A stretch of DNA of 64,000 bases from Pseudomonadota bacterium (lineage in GTDB: Bacteria > Pseudomonadota > Alphaproteobacteria > Reyranellales > Reyranellaceae). Made by a program: the position numbers and the translations under genes. Below, one piece after another: positions 8,442 through 17,529 of this stretch. The stretch covers positions 1-64,000 of the forward strand of contig JAFEFF010000202.1 of NCBI GenBank assembly GCA_018240745.1. The letters run 5' to 3'. The number at the start of each line of letters is the position of its first letter. The stretch's first letter is position 1. The notes under the pieces were generated by a model. That model ran no database searches, had not been told where the DNA came from, and worked only from the letters and a program-made list of their open reading frames with translations.

Positions 8442-9584
8442 TCACGGCCGGACCGAGCGATCTGCCAAGGCCTCCAAGGCCGCCCGCAAGCCCTGCGCAT
8501 CACCACAGGACACCCGCCAATAAGGCACTCCGGATTTCCGGCTGAGCAAGTCTACGTCGGAATCTGCACTTCCGACGAAAACAAGTGGCTTCCGGGACCC
8601 AAGACACGCATAAATCTTAGACGGCATCACGAATCCCACGAACTGGTCTTTCAGGACGACGAGATGGGCGTCGGGCGCTTTCAGCAGCCCCGCCAGCCGT
8701 TCGAGGGGCACCGGCCTGGAGCGATGGAAGGGCAAGCCGAGGGCGCTCAGCCGCCGGGCCACCTCCTCCGCTCCGGCCCCTGTGGCACTGAGCCACAGCC
8801 GAACCCGGCCGCTACCTTCGCAGTGATGCAGCCGGTAACCCTCGACGAAGGTCTCGACCTCATGGGCGATGCCGTAGTTGCCGGAGTAGAGCAGCACGCA
8901 CGATCCGGCGAGTTCCGACGGTATGGGCTCGACGGCGTCGTCATCGCGGAACGCCACCGGCGAACCGTCCCGCACGAGGGTGATCCGGTCGCCGGCGATG
9001 CCCGCCTCGTCGTGCAGCCGGCGCATCTGGTCCTCGCCCAGCACCTCGAAGCGATCGACCCGGCGGCGCCAGAAATTGGTGAGCGAGAGCAGGCTCGTCA
9101 GCAACCGCGAAGGCTTGTCCTGCGCTGCGATCAGGCATTCGGGGTGGAAGTCGGTGATGCGATAGACCAGCCGCCCCCGCCACAGGAACCTCAGCGGCAC
9201 CAGCAGATGGATGAGGAACGGCGGCGAGCCGGTGAACAGGATACCGTCCGCCTCGCGCATCGCCGGGAACGCGCTCCAAATCAGTCGCAGGTTGGTCGAG
9301 ATCGTCCAGGCGAGCCGCGTCACCAGCGAGCCGCGCGGCACCGGCCGCGCCTGCAGCCGCAGCTCGGTCAGCATGCCCTTGCCGATCTCGCGTCGCACGA
9401 CCGATCGTGCCGATGTCGCAAGACCGACCAGGGTCACCTCGTGTCCGCGCTCGGCGAGAGACTCCGCACGCATCTGCATGTACTGGCCGACCGCGCCGAA
9501 ATCGGGCGGCAACCAATCGGCGACGATGACGATCCGCCGCTCGGTCGCGAGATCGAACGGACTCTGTTCCAGCAGTTCCATCAT
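8442..9584 (-). CDS. Glycosyltransferase family 4 (WbuB-like)
   Basis: A 380-residue GT-B enzyme. The N-terminal Rossmann half begins IVIVADWLPPDFGAVGQY, typical of GT4 enzymes binding a lipid-linked acceptor. The C-terminal half has LVVLKDQFVGFVMPSKIY, the nucleotide-sugar site in the WbuB style, where the usual E-x7-E pair is partly replaced. It probably transfers a sugar to the growing repeat unit on the cytoplasmic side. The start at 9584 is chosen because its ATG overlaps the upstream stop as ATGA; the longer frame to 9653 reads an Arg-rich sequence inside the neighbouring gene. Confidence 0.87.
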   Translation of the reverse strand: MMELLEQSPFDLATERRIVIVADWLPPDFGAVGQYMQMRAESLAERGHEVTLVGLATSARSVVRREIGKGMLTELRLQARPVPRGSLVTRLAWTISTNLRLIWSAFPAMREADGILFTGSPPFLIHLLVPLRFLWRGRLVYRITDFHPECLIAAQDKPSRLLTSLLSLTNFWRRRVDRFEVLGEDQMRRLHDEAGIAGDRITLVRDGSPVAFRDDDAVEPIPSELAGSCVLLYSGNYGIAHEVETFVEGYRLHHCEGSGRVRLWLSATGAGAEEVARRLSALGLPFHRSRPVPLERLAGLLKAPDAHLVVLKDQFVGFVMPSKIYACLGSRKPLVFVGSADSDVDLLSRKSGVPYWRVSCGDAQGLRAALEALADRSVRP

Positions 9585-10783
9585 CGCCCGCGCCCACCCT
9601 GCCCGATCGCCCCGCGATAGAGCTCTGTCATGCGCCCGGCCACCGCGTTCCATCCATATTCAGCGATCACCAGGGCGCGGCCACGCTCGCCCATGATGCG
9701 GCCCGCTTCGCGATCCTGGAGCAGCGTCACGAGGCCGCGCGCAATGCCGTGCGGCGAGGGATCGACGATCACACCGGCCTCCGCCTTGGCGACAATCTCC
9801 GACATGCCGACGTCTGGCGTCGCCAGCACCGGCAGACCGCGCCGCATCGCCTCGAAAGCGGCGAGGCCGAAGTTCTCCGACAGCGACGTCGCGGCGAAGG
9901 CCGCCGCCGACGCGAACAACGCTTCCTTGTCGGCGCCGTCGACATGGCGCGCGATGATGGTGACGCGACCGGCGACGTCGAGCTTGCGCGCCTGCGCGGC
10001 CAGCGCCTCCGCCTGCCCGCCGTCCCCACCGGCGACGATCACGCGCGTCGCCGGAACCAGCGGCAGCGCCGCTATCAACCGGTCGAGGCCCTTCTCCCAG
10101 CTGATGCGCCCGAACGCCAGCACGGCCGGCGCGCCGGCGATCGCAGCAGCGATGTCCGGCGACAGCGCCGCACCCGGGATGGCCGACGGATCGTCGACGC
10201 CGTGCGGGATGGTGACGACCTTCGACAGAGGCCAGCCAAAGCCGCGGAGATGATGCGCCTCGACCTCCGACGTGGTGTGCACCGCCGCCGCCCGCTCGAG
10301 GTTGGGTTTCTCGATCAGGCGGATCCACGCCTGCTTGATCCAGCGGTTCTTGCGTTGGATCAGTTGCGGCACCAGCATGCCTCGCGGCGAGACGACATAA
10401 GGCACGCCGCGCGCCCGGGCAGCACGGGCCGCCATCCAGGTCGGCCAGAGATAGATCGCGTGCACATGCACGAGATCGTAGTCGGCAATGCGCGCCAACA
10501 GCGCCCGCCGCATCGGCGGCGACCAGTACAGGCGGCGCAACCGTTTGCTCGGGAAATAGGTGACCTGCACCCCCTCGAGATCGACCGGCCGCTCGAGCGG
10601 CACGGCGCTGTCGCCCGGACCGTCGACGTTGGTGGTGAAGACGTCCGTCACGTGCCCCTGGGCAGCGAGCGCGCGGCAGAGCGCGTGCACCGATCGGATC
10701 GGGCCGCCATAGCGCACGGCCGGCAGGTAGGTCGGCACCACGTGCAGCAGGCGCAGGCGGGCGTCTCCGGAACTTGCAGTCAC
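9581..10783 (-). CDS. Glycosyltransferase family 4
   Basis: A 400-residue GT-B glycosyltransferase. The acceptor domain starts LRLLHVVPTYLPAVRYGGPIR, and the donor domain contains AFGRISWEKGLDRLI and ENFGLAAFEAMRRGLPV, the E-x7-E motif that contacts the nucleotide sugar. It is the first gene of a two-gene leftward unit with the glycosyltransferase that overlaps its stop codon. It diverges from the deacetylase gene at 10,875. Substrate specificity cannot be read from the sequence. Confidence 0.9.
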   Translation of the reverse strand: MTASSGDARLRLLHVVPTYLPAVRYGGPIRSVHALCRALAAQGHVTDVFTTNVDGPGDSAVPLERPVDLEGVQVTYFPSKRLRRLYWSPPMRRALLARIADYDLVHVHAIYLWPTWMAARAARARGVPYVVSPRGMLVPQLIQRKNRWIKQAWIRLIEKPNLERAAAVHTTSEVEAHHLRGFGWPLSKVVTIPHGVDDPSAIPGAALSPDIAAAIAGAPAVLAFGRISWEKGLDRLIAALPLVPATRVIVAGGDGGQAEALAAQARKLDVAGRVTIIARHVDGADKEALFASAAAFAATSLSENFGLAAFEAMRRGLPVLATPDVGMSEIVAKAEAGVIVDPSPHGIARGLVTLLQDREAGRIMGERGRALVIAEYGWNAVAGRMTELYRGAIGQGGRGR

Positions 10784-10874
10784 GGCCGCATCAATAGCAT
10801 TTCAGTCGCGTGCAAAAACGAGCCCCACCCGCTTCCGGTCTGGCATAGTGCCACGGGAACCGCTGCGTCAATCG

Positions 10875-11921
10875 ATGAAACTTCGCCTCTTCGGCCGCCC
10901 CGGGCTCGCGGTCGCCCTTCTCGGCCTGGCAGCGCTGCTGTTCTGGGCGATCGTCGTCGACATCGGCTGGCCGTGGGGCCTGCTCGCCGTGCCGTTTGCC
11001 CTTTTCTACGCGGCGCTTTTCGCCGTGTCGGCGTGGGCGCTGTTGCGCCTGGGGAGCCTGGAGCGCTGGGCCGACTGGAAGAAGCAGCGCCTGCTGATCC
11101 TGGCGCCGCACGAGGACGACTGCGTGATCGCCGCCGGCGGCGTGGGCCCGCGCAACCGCGAGCTCGGCGGTACCACGCGCATTGTCTATCTCGCGCCGGA
11201 TGACGATCCGGCGATGGCTGCGCGTCGGGCCGGCGAGACGCGCGCTGCCTGGCGGCAGGCAGGCTTCGCCGACAGCGATCTCGAGCACCTCGACCTGCTG
11301 CCGCGGCTGCGCCAGCGCGATCCGCAGAAGCTGCGCGCCGCCGGCATCGCCCTGCGCGCGATCATCGACGAGTTCCGGCCATCCGCGATCATCATGCCGA
11401 TGTTCGAAGGCGGCCACATCCAGCACGACATGCTGGCCGGCCTGGTCGGCCGGATCGTCAAGCCGGACGAGCCGATCGAGATCTTCGAGGCACCGGAGTA
11501 CAGCCCCTTCACGTCGCTCGCGTTCACGCCGCATCGCGTGCTGACGCTCACCACGCGCTGGCTGTTCGGCCTCGTGTCCTACTGCGGTCCGCCCGATGGC
11601 ATCGATGGCCGGCCAGTTTTGAAGTTCCGGCTCACGCCGCAGGAACTCGACCGCAAGCGCCGCATGCTGGGCGCCTTCGTCTCGCAGAACGCGCCGTCTC
11701 TCGTCGAGACGCGCGCCTATCCCGACCGCCTGGTGCGCTGGAACCGCAACACCCTGCGGCGCCATCCGTTCGACATTCGAGGGTCTTATCTCGCGCTGGC
11801 GCTCGCGGCGCGGCGCGCGCTGCCGGCGGCGCTGGCCAATCGCCTGCTGCCGGGCGAGCCGGGCACGATCGGCCGGGAGCCGGCACTGACCGACTGGGAC
11901 GCCGAGTACGGCGCTCAGTAG
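10875..11921 (+). CDS. Membrane-anchored PIG-L/LmbE-type deacetylase
   Basis: About 348 residues. Two adjacent hydrophobic spans (residues about 10-60) anchor the protein, followed by a PIG-L domain. LLILAPHEDD is the zinc-binding A-H-x-D-D version of this family, and GGHIQHD further on supplies another metal-ligand histidine. Family members remove acetyl groups from N-acetylglucosaminyl lipids or related sugars. Inside a polysaccharide locus it may deacetylate a lipid-linked intermediate or the polymer. It is the only rightward gene here, and its stop overlaps the converging glycosyltransferase stop by 7 bp. A GTG at 10,848 is an alternative start without an evident ribosome-binding site. 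Confidence 0.85.
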   Translation: MKLRLFGRPGLAVALLGLAALLFWAIVVDIGWPWGLLAVPFALFYAALFAVSAWALLRLGSLERWADWKKQRLLILAPHEDDCVIAAGGVGPRNRELGGTTRIVYLAPDDDPAMAARRAGETRAAWRQAGFADSDLEHLDLLPRLRQRDPQKLRAAGIALRAIIDEFRPSAIIMPMFEGGHIQHDMLAGLVGRIVKPDEPIEIFEAPEYSPFTSLAFTPHRVLTLTTRWLFGLVSYCGPPDGIDGRPVLKFRLTPQELDRKRRMLGAFVSQNAPSLVETRAYPDRLVRWNRNTLRRHPFDIRGSYLALALAARRALPAALANRLLPGEPGTIGREPALTDWDAEYGAQ

Positions 11922-12946
11922 GTGTACTTGTCGGCGAGCGCCACATAGGCCTCCGCCGCCGCCTCGAGCGTCAGGCCCGCATCGAATATCATCTGCCGCG
12001 GCGTGAAGGATCCGGTCTCGACGCCACGCCAGAAGCGCGAGAAGACGTCGCCGAAATCGACGGCGCTGGTGAATTTCTCGCCGCAGCGCGCATCCCAGTA
12101 GGGCACGGTCGTCACCGGGCCGTAGCGCACGCCGCGCAGGAGATACTCCAGGCTTTGCCAGTCGCCGCCGGGATCCCAGGCCATCACCGGCACGTCGGCC
12201 GACAGCATCTGCTCGAGTGCTATGCCCTGCGTCTCGTGTGGGCTGAGATAGATCATCGAGCGCGCGGTCTGGCTGAGCGCCAGCAGCTCGCCCTCGCGAT
12301 ACGAGCCGTAGCGCAGGTGATGGACCGACAAGCCGCGCCGGCGGAGATCGGCGATCAGCGGCTTCAGCAGTTCCACCTGGAAGCGCTCGCGGTCTCGGAA
12401 CAGTTTCTCGTATACCAGCACGTCGACCGTCTTCCTCCTCCCACCGATCGCTGGCGCCCAGAGATCGGTGTCGATGCCGACCGGCCAAACGGAGACGAGG
12501 TCGGGCCACGACCTGGAGAACATGCGCCTGACCCAGTCGCTCGGCACCAGCACCTGGCGAAGAGCGTGGCGGCGCGGCAGATGCTCGTCGTCGACCGGAT
12601 GATTGTAGAGCGCGGTGCCGAACATCATCGGCGTGTGATGCTCGAACCGACGCAACAGGTGCGGTTGGCCGATCAGGCAGACCAGGTCTTCCTGGTTGCT
12701 CCTCGTGTGGCCGAAGTCGTTCACGCGGTAAGGGACACCGATACGGTCGAGGCCCGCCGCCAGGTTGAGGAACACCCGTCGCGCGCCGCTCGCCCGCGCC
12801 GGCCCGCGCACCAGGAAGCGCACCATCCGCCGGGGATAGCGGTCGAGCGGAATCCAGCGGTCGGGATCTGTTTCCTCGAAGAAAAGATTGAGCGGCTGTC
12901 GAACCTTCAACTGATTCTGCCTATCCGGGCCCTGCCGGCCCGGCAC
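11915..12946 (-). CDS. Glycosyltransferase (GT4-like)
   Basis: About 343 residues. It has a GT-B C-terminal half with LSPHETQGIALEQMLSADVPV, which carries the spaced acidic residues of the donor site. The N-terminal part has FLNLAAGLDRIGVPYRVND. It is the last gene of the long operon. The start is uncertain: GTG at 12946 is the far end of the frame, a TTG lies 12 codons in and an ATG 40 codons in. A conserved-looking N-terminal phrase (NLFFEETDPDRWIPLDRYP) favours one of the earlier starts. Confidence 0.8.
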   Translation of the reverse strand: MPGRQGPDRQNQLKVRQPLNLFFEETDPDRWIPLDRYPRRMVRFLVRGPARASGARRVFLNLAAGLDRIGVPYRVNDFGHTRSNQEDLVCLIGQPHLLRRFEHHTPMMFGTALYNHPVDDEHLPRRHALRQVLVPSDWVRRMFSRSWPDLVSVWPVGIDTDLWAPAIGGRRKTVDVLVYEKLFRDRERFQVELLKPLIADLRRRGLSVHHLRYGSYREGELLALSQTARSMIYLSPHETQGIALEQMLSADVPVMAWDPGGDWQSLEYLLRGVRYGPVTTVPYWDARCGEKFTSAVDFGDVFSRFWRGVETGSFTPRQMIFDAGLTLEAAAEAYVALADKYTY

Positions 12947-13020
12947 TCGTTACGCTGGCGACTGGATATCACAACGGCTCCGGGCATTCAGCAGCACTGC
13001 AATGAAAATCGACGTCTCGC

Positions 13021-14379
13021 TCAGGCGGCGCTCTTGCCTGTCGGCCCTGCGAGAATCTCCCGGTACAGCGCTGCCATGTCGGACGCGACATCGCCCATCG
13101 TGCGGCAGGGCTCGATGTTCGCGGCAATCCGCTCGAGCTTCGGACGATCCGTTGCGATTTCCCGGATCGCGGCGGCCCATGCCGCACTGTCGTCGAACGG
13201 CAAGAGCCACCCGTCGACACCGCTGCGGATGCGTTCGCTGATGCCGCCGAGGTCGGCCCCCATGACGGGAACGCCGAAGGTATGCGCCTCCAGCACGACG
13301 AGGGGACCGGTCTCCATGTAGTTGGAGGGCACCGCAAGGACATCGATGCTGCGCAGGAAATCGGGGAGCTCCTCGCGCGAGATCGAGCCGCGGAACTCGA
13401 TGCGCTTGTCCCGGCCCGCCGCCACGATGAGCTTGTGCAGATACTCCGGCTCGGTGCCGCTGCCCGCGACGCGCAGACGAAGCGGCAGATGCTCGGGAAT
13501 CTGCGCCATCGCCTCCAGCAGGATGTGCACGCCCTTGTAGTGCTCGAGCCGGCCGACGAAGCCGACGACCAGATCGTCCGACCGCTGCTTGCGCGAGCCG
13601 CCGGCCGCTTCCTCGACCAATCCGTTCGCGACGCCCTGCCGCGATACGGTGAGCTTGGCGGGGGCGATGCCATTGGCCAGCAGGCCGTCCTGGACCCAGC
13701 GGCTCGGCGCGACGATCTTCTCGCAGTAGCCGACCATCTGCCGCAGCTCGTGCGCCTGATCCACGGCGCGCGAGCGCGCCGACAACAGGGTGACCGCGCG
13801 CGACCATACTTTCGACGGTGGTGCGCCATCGAAGGTCAGCCGCGGCAGCCGCGATACCGCGAAGGCGATCGGCGACGGCAGGCCGCGCAGCTCGGACCAG
13901 CATTGCGCGCAACGCTTCTCGTCGATCCGGCCGTCGCACGCCTCGCGGCCGTGCAGCAGCATGGTCCCGCGCATGCAGAGGGCGGATGGCACGTGCATGG
14001 TGACGATGCACGGAATGCCGAGCTGCGCGATCTGCGACAGATGGACGAGGCCTGCGCCCCTGGTCCAGGAATGGAGGTGGAAGATGTCCGGGCGGTTCTG
14101 GAGGATCAACTCCTGGAACTTGCTGAGCCCCGCGCGCTCGCGAGTTGGCGCGTACTCGCGAATGCTGGCCCAGTTGCTCGGATAGCGGATCACCGGCACG
14201 CCCTGCCAGTCGTACTGACGGTAGACCTCGTCGGTGGCGGCAATGACGTAGCCGCCGACCTCGCGCTTGGCGAGCTCCGACAGCAGGTCCTGCACATAGA
14301 CCTCCGTTCCGCCGACCTGGTCAGGAAAGTAGAATCCGACGCAGTGCGCGATCCGTGGCTGGCGGCTGCCCTCGTTCAT
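13021..14379 (-). CDS. Glycosyltransferase family 4 with Cys-rich insert
   Basis: A 452-residue GT-B enzyme. The N-terminal glycine-rich phrase FYFPDQVGGTEVYVQDL and the C-terminal METGPLVVLEAHTFGVPV are GT4 hallmarks. Between them (about residues 125-165) lies an insert with four cysteines spaced C-x(12)-C-x(8)-C-x(2)-C, which could bind a metal; inserts like this occur in some GT4 proteins that begin from glycan-peptide style acceptors. The ATG at 14379 overlaps the upstream stop (ATGA), which fixes the start; the frame upstream of it is non-coding read-through. Confidence 0.88.
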   Translation of the reverse strand: MNEGSRQPRIAHCVGFYFPDQVGGTEVYVQDLLSELAKREVGGYVIAATDEVYRQYDWQGVPVIRYPSNWASIREYAPTRERAGLSKFQELILQNRPDIFHLHSWTRGAGLVHLSQIAQLGIPCIVTMHVPSALCMRGTMLLHGREACDGRIDEKRCAQCWSELRGLPSPIAFAVSRLPRLTFDGAPPSKVWSRAVTLLSARSRAVDQAHELRQMVGYCEKIVAPSRWVQDGLLANGIAPAKLTVSRQGVANGLVEEAAGGSRKQRSDDLVVGFVGRLEHYKGVHILLEAMAQIPEHLPLRLRVAGSGTEPEYLHKLIVAAGRDKRIEFRGSISREELPDFLRSIDVLAVPSNYMETGPLVVLEAHTFGVPVMGADLGGISERIRSGVDGWLLPFDDSAAWAAAIREIATDRPKLERIAANIEPCRTMGDVASDMAALYREILAGPTGKSAA

Positions 14380-15323
14380 CCGACGGGTCCCGGCGGCGGC
14401 CTGCGGAAGAACGCCCAGGCGCGGATCAGCCGCTCCGTGGTGCGAAAGCCGAGCAGCCGATAGGCCTGGCGGAGAAGCGAGCGGACCGGCGGCACGAAAC
14501 CGGGATCGAGCGTGGTGATCCAGTCCGCGCCCCGTGCCGCCTCGTCGAGCTGGGTTTTCGCGAGGTTGCGCACCACCGGCCAGACTTGCGCAGCAATCGC
14601 TCGGCGGCGGCGCGGCGTGAGCGCCCCCCTCTTCTCCAGGAGGCTGGTGGCCTTCCGGTACACCTCGATGGTCGTCCACTCGGCGAGGCTTCGGCGAAAG
14701 CCGCCATGGCGCTGCAGCCGGGCGCCGCGGTGATGGCGATGGACGAACGCGGGCCGGCGATAGACCGCAAGCCGCGGCCCCTTGATCGCCGCCTCGAGCA
14801 CGAACAGCCGGTCGTCGCGCAGCGCGAACTCCTGGCGATGCGGGATGTCCTGGATGAAGGCGCGTCGGAACAGGAACGCCGAGTAGTGCGAGAAGCTCAC
14901 CTCGCCGAGCTGCTGGGCGACGAAGTCCTCGCAGTCGACCCACGGATGCGGCTCCTGCCTGTCGTCGGCCTCGTAGTAGTCCTGGTAGCCGGCGACGACG
15001 ATATCGGCGCCGGTTTCGCGGGCAAGCGACAGCTGCTCGGCATTGGCTCTCGGCTCGAGCCAGTCGTCGTCGTCAAGGAATCGAATGTACTCTCCTCGCG
15101 CCGCAGCCATGCCGGCGACGACCGCCCAGTCCTTGCCCCAATTGTCCTGGCGGATGCTTACAACATCCTTTCGCTTCTCCAGCCACTCCCAGGTGCCGTC
15201 GGTGCTGCCGTCGTCGATCACCACGACCTCCACTTCGCAGCCGCCGGAGAAGCAGGAATCGACCGCCTTCGGCAACGCCCACAGCCGATTGTAGGTCGGA
15301 ATGATGATCGACAGATCGGTCAT
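14376..15323 (-). CDS. Glycosyltransferase family 2
   Basis: A 315-residue GT-A enzyme: LSIIIPTYNRLWALPKAVDS opens the fold, IDDGSTDGT binds the nucleotide, and FLDDDDWLEP contains the DxD-like metal site near residue 90. The C-terminal third is basic and helical and may lie on the membrane. It sits between the ABC transporter ATPase gene and the Cys-insert glycosyltransferase gene. It probably adds one sugar of the repeat unit; the substrate is unknown. Confidence 0.92.
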   Translation of the reverse strand: MTDLSIIIPTYNRLWALPKAVDSCFSGGCEVEVVVIDDGSTDGTWEWLEKRKDVVSIRQDNWGKDWAVVAGMAAARGEYIRFLDDDDWLEPRANAEQLSLARETGADIVVAGYQDYYEADDRQEPHPWVDCEDFVAQQLGEVSFSHYSAFLFRRAFIQDIPHRQEFALRDDRLFVLEAAIKGPRLAVYRRPAFVHRHHRGARLQRHGGFRRSLAEWTTIEVYRKATSLLEKRGALTPRRRRAIAAQVWPVVRNLAKTQLDEAARGADWITTLDPGFVPPVRSLLRQAYRLLGFRTTERLIRAWAFFRRPPPGPVG

Positions 15324-15356
15324 CGAGCCCGGCGCGTCACTCGGCGGCTGCCAGCA

Positions 15357-16682
15357 TCAGCGCTGGCCCAGACGCTCGTCGGAGTGCAGGTCGGGTATCG
15401 CCGCACCCGCCAGCCGCTCGAAGTGAAGCGGCGCGGTCAGCCGCAGCGCGAGATGACCCGCGCCCTGGTCCTGCCGGAAGTCGTAGCCGACATCACCCGG
15501 ATTGCAGCCGGTGACGTGGAACTGCAGCGCGCCATCGACCCTGTGATCGACGATGATCGCCGTGCTGGTGGTCTGCAGGTCGATGTTGTACTCGCCCGCG
15601 GCGAGGAACAGCTTGTCGAGCGACAGGATGCATTCGTAGCGACCCGCCGTGGTCGGCAGAGCGACACTGCTGAACGGGTCGGAGGAATAGTAGCCGACCG
15701 GCAGGTTGTGCTGGTCGCGCAGGATCATCGACAGCGACATGCCGGGCATGCCGGTCGTGTCGACGACGATCTTCAGCCGCAGCGCCGTGCCCGGCGTGAA
15801 ATGGTCGGTGGCGCAGCCATTCTCGTCGAGCAGCTTGGCCGAGACCAGCGTCGCGTCCTTGCCGCGGCCCCAGTTGCGAGCGGTGCCGCCCCGTCCGAGC
15901 GTCGAAGTGTAGTAGGTCAGGCCGGCCTCGACCGGGCCATCGAAGGCGAGCTTGCCGCCCTCCAGCACGATGCTGCGCTTGGTGAGCGCGCGCACCGCCG
16001 CAAAGTTGTGACTGACGAACAGCACGGTGCGGCCGCTGCCGGCCACCTCCGACATGCGGTTGATGCACTTCGACTGGAACTCGGCGTCGCCGACCGACAG
16101 CACCTCGTCGACCACCAGTATCTCGGCCTCGAGGTGGGCGGCGACCGCAAACGCCAACCGCACATACATGCCCACCGAATAGCGCTTGACCGGCGTGTCG
16201 ATGAATTTGCTCACGCCCGAGAACTCGACGATCTCGTCGAAGCGGCGGCGCATCTCGGCCCGGCTCATGCCGAGGATGGCGCCATTCAGGAAGATGTTCT
16301 CGCGGCCGCTCAGCTCGGGATGGAAGCCGGTGCCGACCTCGAGCAGGCTATTGACCCGGCCGTTGATCTCGACCCGGCCCTCGGTCGGCTCGGTGATGCG
16401 CGACAGGATCTTGAGCAGCGTCGACTTCCCGGCGCCGTTGTGGCCGATGATGCTGACGAGCTCGCCGCGCTTGATCTCGAAGTTGAGATCGCGCACCGCC
16501 CAGAATTCCTCCATCTGGCCGGTCACGCCGCGGGTGCGGCCCTTGATCAGGTCGGCCGTGCGCCGCATCAGCGCGCGCGCGCCGCGGGTCATCGCCTCGC
16601 GCAGGAGGCTGTCCTGCTCGACCTGATGCCCGATGATGAACTTCTTGCTGAGGCCCGTGGTGCGGATGACCGTATCGCTCAT
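15357..16682 (-). CDS. ABC transporter ATPase for polysaccharide export, Wzt-like
   Basis: A 441-residue protein. The nucleotide-binding domain (residues about 10-255) has a Walker A motif GHNGAGKST, the polysaccharide-ABC form of the signature motif (YSVGMYVRL), a Walker B motif ILVVDEVLSVGD and the switch SHN. The C-terminal 180 residues form the Wzt-type beta-sandwich that in studied O-antigen exporters binds the modified end of the glycan. It partners the permease encoded 1 bp upstream. Such transporters export undecaprenyl-linked polymers across the inner membrane. Confidence 0.93.
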   Translation of the reverse strand: MSDTVIRTTGLSKKFIIGHQVEQDSLLREAMTRGARALMRRTADLIKGRTRGVTGQMEEFWAVRDLNFEIKRGELVSIIGHNGAGKSTLLKILSRITEPTEGRVEINGRVNSLLEVGTGFHPELSGRENIFLNGAILGMSRAEMRRRFDEIVEFSGVSKFIDTPVKRYSVGMYVRLAFAVAAHLEAEILVVDEVLSVGDAEFQSKCINRMSEVAGSGRTVLFVSHNFAAVRALTKRSIVLEGGKLAFDGPVEAGLTYYTSTLGRGGTARNWGRGKDATLVSAKLLDENGCATDHFTPGTALRLKIVVDTTGMPGMSLSMILRDQHNLPVGYYSSDPFSSVALPTTAGRYECILSLDKLFLAAGEYNIDLQTTSTAIIVDHRVDGALQFHVTGCNPGDVGYDFRQDQGAGHLALRLTAPLHFERLAGAAIPDLHSDERLGQR

Positions 16683-16683
16683 G

Positions 16684-17529
16684 TCAGATCATGTCCGCAA
16701 AGCCGCGTTCGATGCGTCGAAAGGTGCCGACGCCAAGCCACAGGAAGAAGGCCGTGACGCCGAGGCTGAGCAGGAACCCCGGCAGGTAGATCGGGCTCTC
16801 GCCGCCGACGATGCACCAGCGGAAGCCGTCGATGATGCCGACCATCGGATTGAGATTGTAGATCAGGCGCCACTGTTCGGGCACGACAGAGCTAGGGAAA
16901 CCGACCGGAGAAACATAGAGACCGAACTGGAGCACGAACGGAACGACGAAGCGGAAGTCGCGATACTTCACGACGATCGCCGCCGCCCAGATCGCCGGCC
17001 CGAGGCTTGCCAGCACGGTCAGCACGACGAACGCCGGCAGCAGGAGGATTTGCCAGCCCGGCGCGAAGCCGTACCAGATCATCAGGCCGGCCAGGATCGA
17101 CAGGCTCACGCCAAAGTCGATGACTGCGATCAGCACCGTCGCCAGCGGCACGATCATACGGGGGAAGTAGACCTTGCTGATCAGGTTGGAGTTGGAGATG
17201 ACACTGTTGGAGGCGTCGCCCAGCACCGCCGAGAACAGCGTCCACGGCAGCAGCCCGCCGATCACGATCAGCGCGTAGGGGATGTTCGGATTGGTCTGGA
17301 CCTTGGCGATATGGCCGAACACCACGGTGAAGACGACCAGGGTGATGAACGGGCGGATGAAGGCCCATGCGATGCCGACCGCAGTCTGCTTGTAGCGCAC
17401 CGAAACATCGCGCCACGCCAGGATGAACAGCAGCTCGCGATAGCGCCACAGGTCCTGCCAGTACTGCCGGTCGGCGCGCCCGGCCTCGAGCACGAGCTGC
17501 GGCGCCGCCGAACGATTGTCCACGCTCAT
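16684..17529 (-). CDS. ABC-2 type permease for polysaccharide export, Wzm-like
   Basis: About 281 residues with six predicted membrane spans and the family phrase RYRELLFILAWRDVSVRYKQTAVGIAW just before the first span. It resembles Wzm/TagG/KpsM permeases. The start at 17529 is chosen because its ATG overlaps the upstream stop as ATGA; the frame continues to 17583 but would add 18 residues of Pro/Gln-rich sequence. It forms the membrane half of the exporter with the Wzt-like protein. Confidence 0.93.
   Translation of the reverse strand: MSVDNRSAAPQLVLEAGRADRQYWQDLWRYRELLFILAWRDVSVRYKQTAVGIAWAFIRPFITLVVFTVVFGHIAKVQTNPNIPYALIVIGGLLPWTLFSAVLGDASNSVISNSNLISKVYFPRMIVPLATVLIAVIDFGVSLSILAGLMIWYGFAPGWQILLLPAFVVLTVLASLGPAIWAAAIVVKYRDFRFVVPFVLQFGLYVSPVGFPSSVVPEQWRLIYNLNPMVGIIDGFRWCIVGGESPIYLPGFLLSLGVTAFFLWLGVGTFRRIERGFADMI

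Noticed and set aside
14355-16757. 800-codon plus-strand frame opposite the glycosyltransferase and ABC ATPase genes
   Set aside because: Antisense shadow; it spans two real genes on the other strand and has no recognisable domain.
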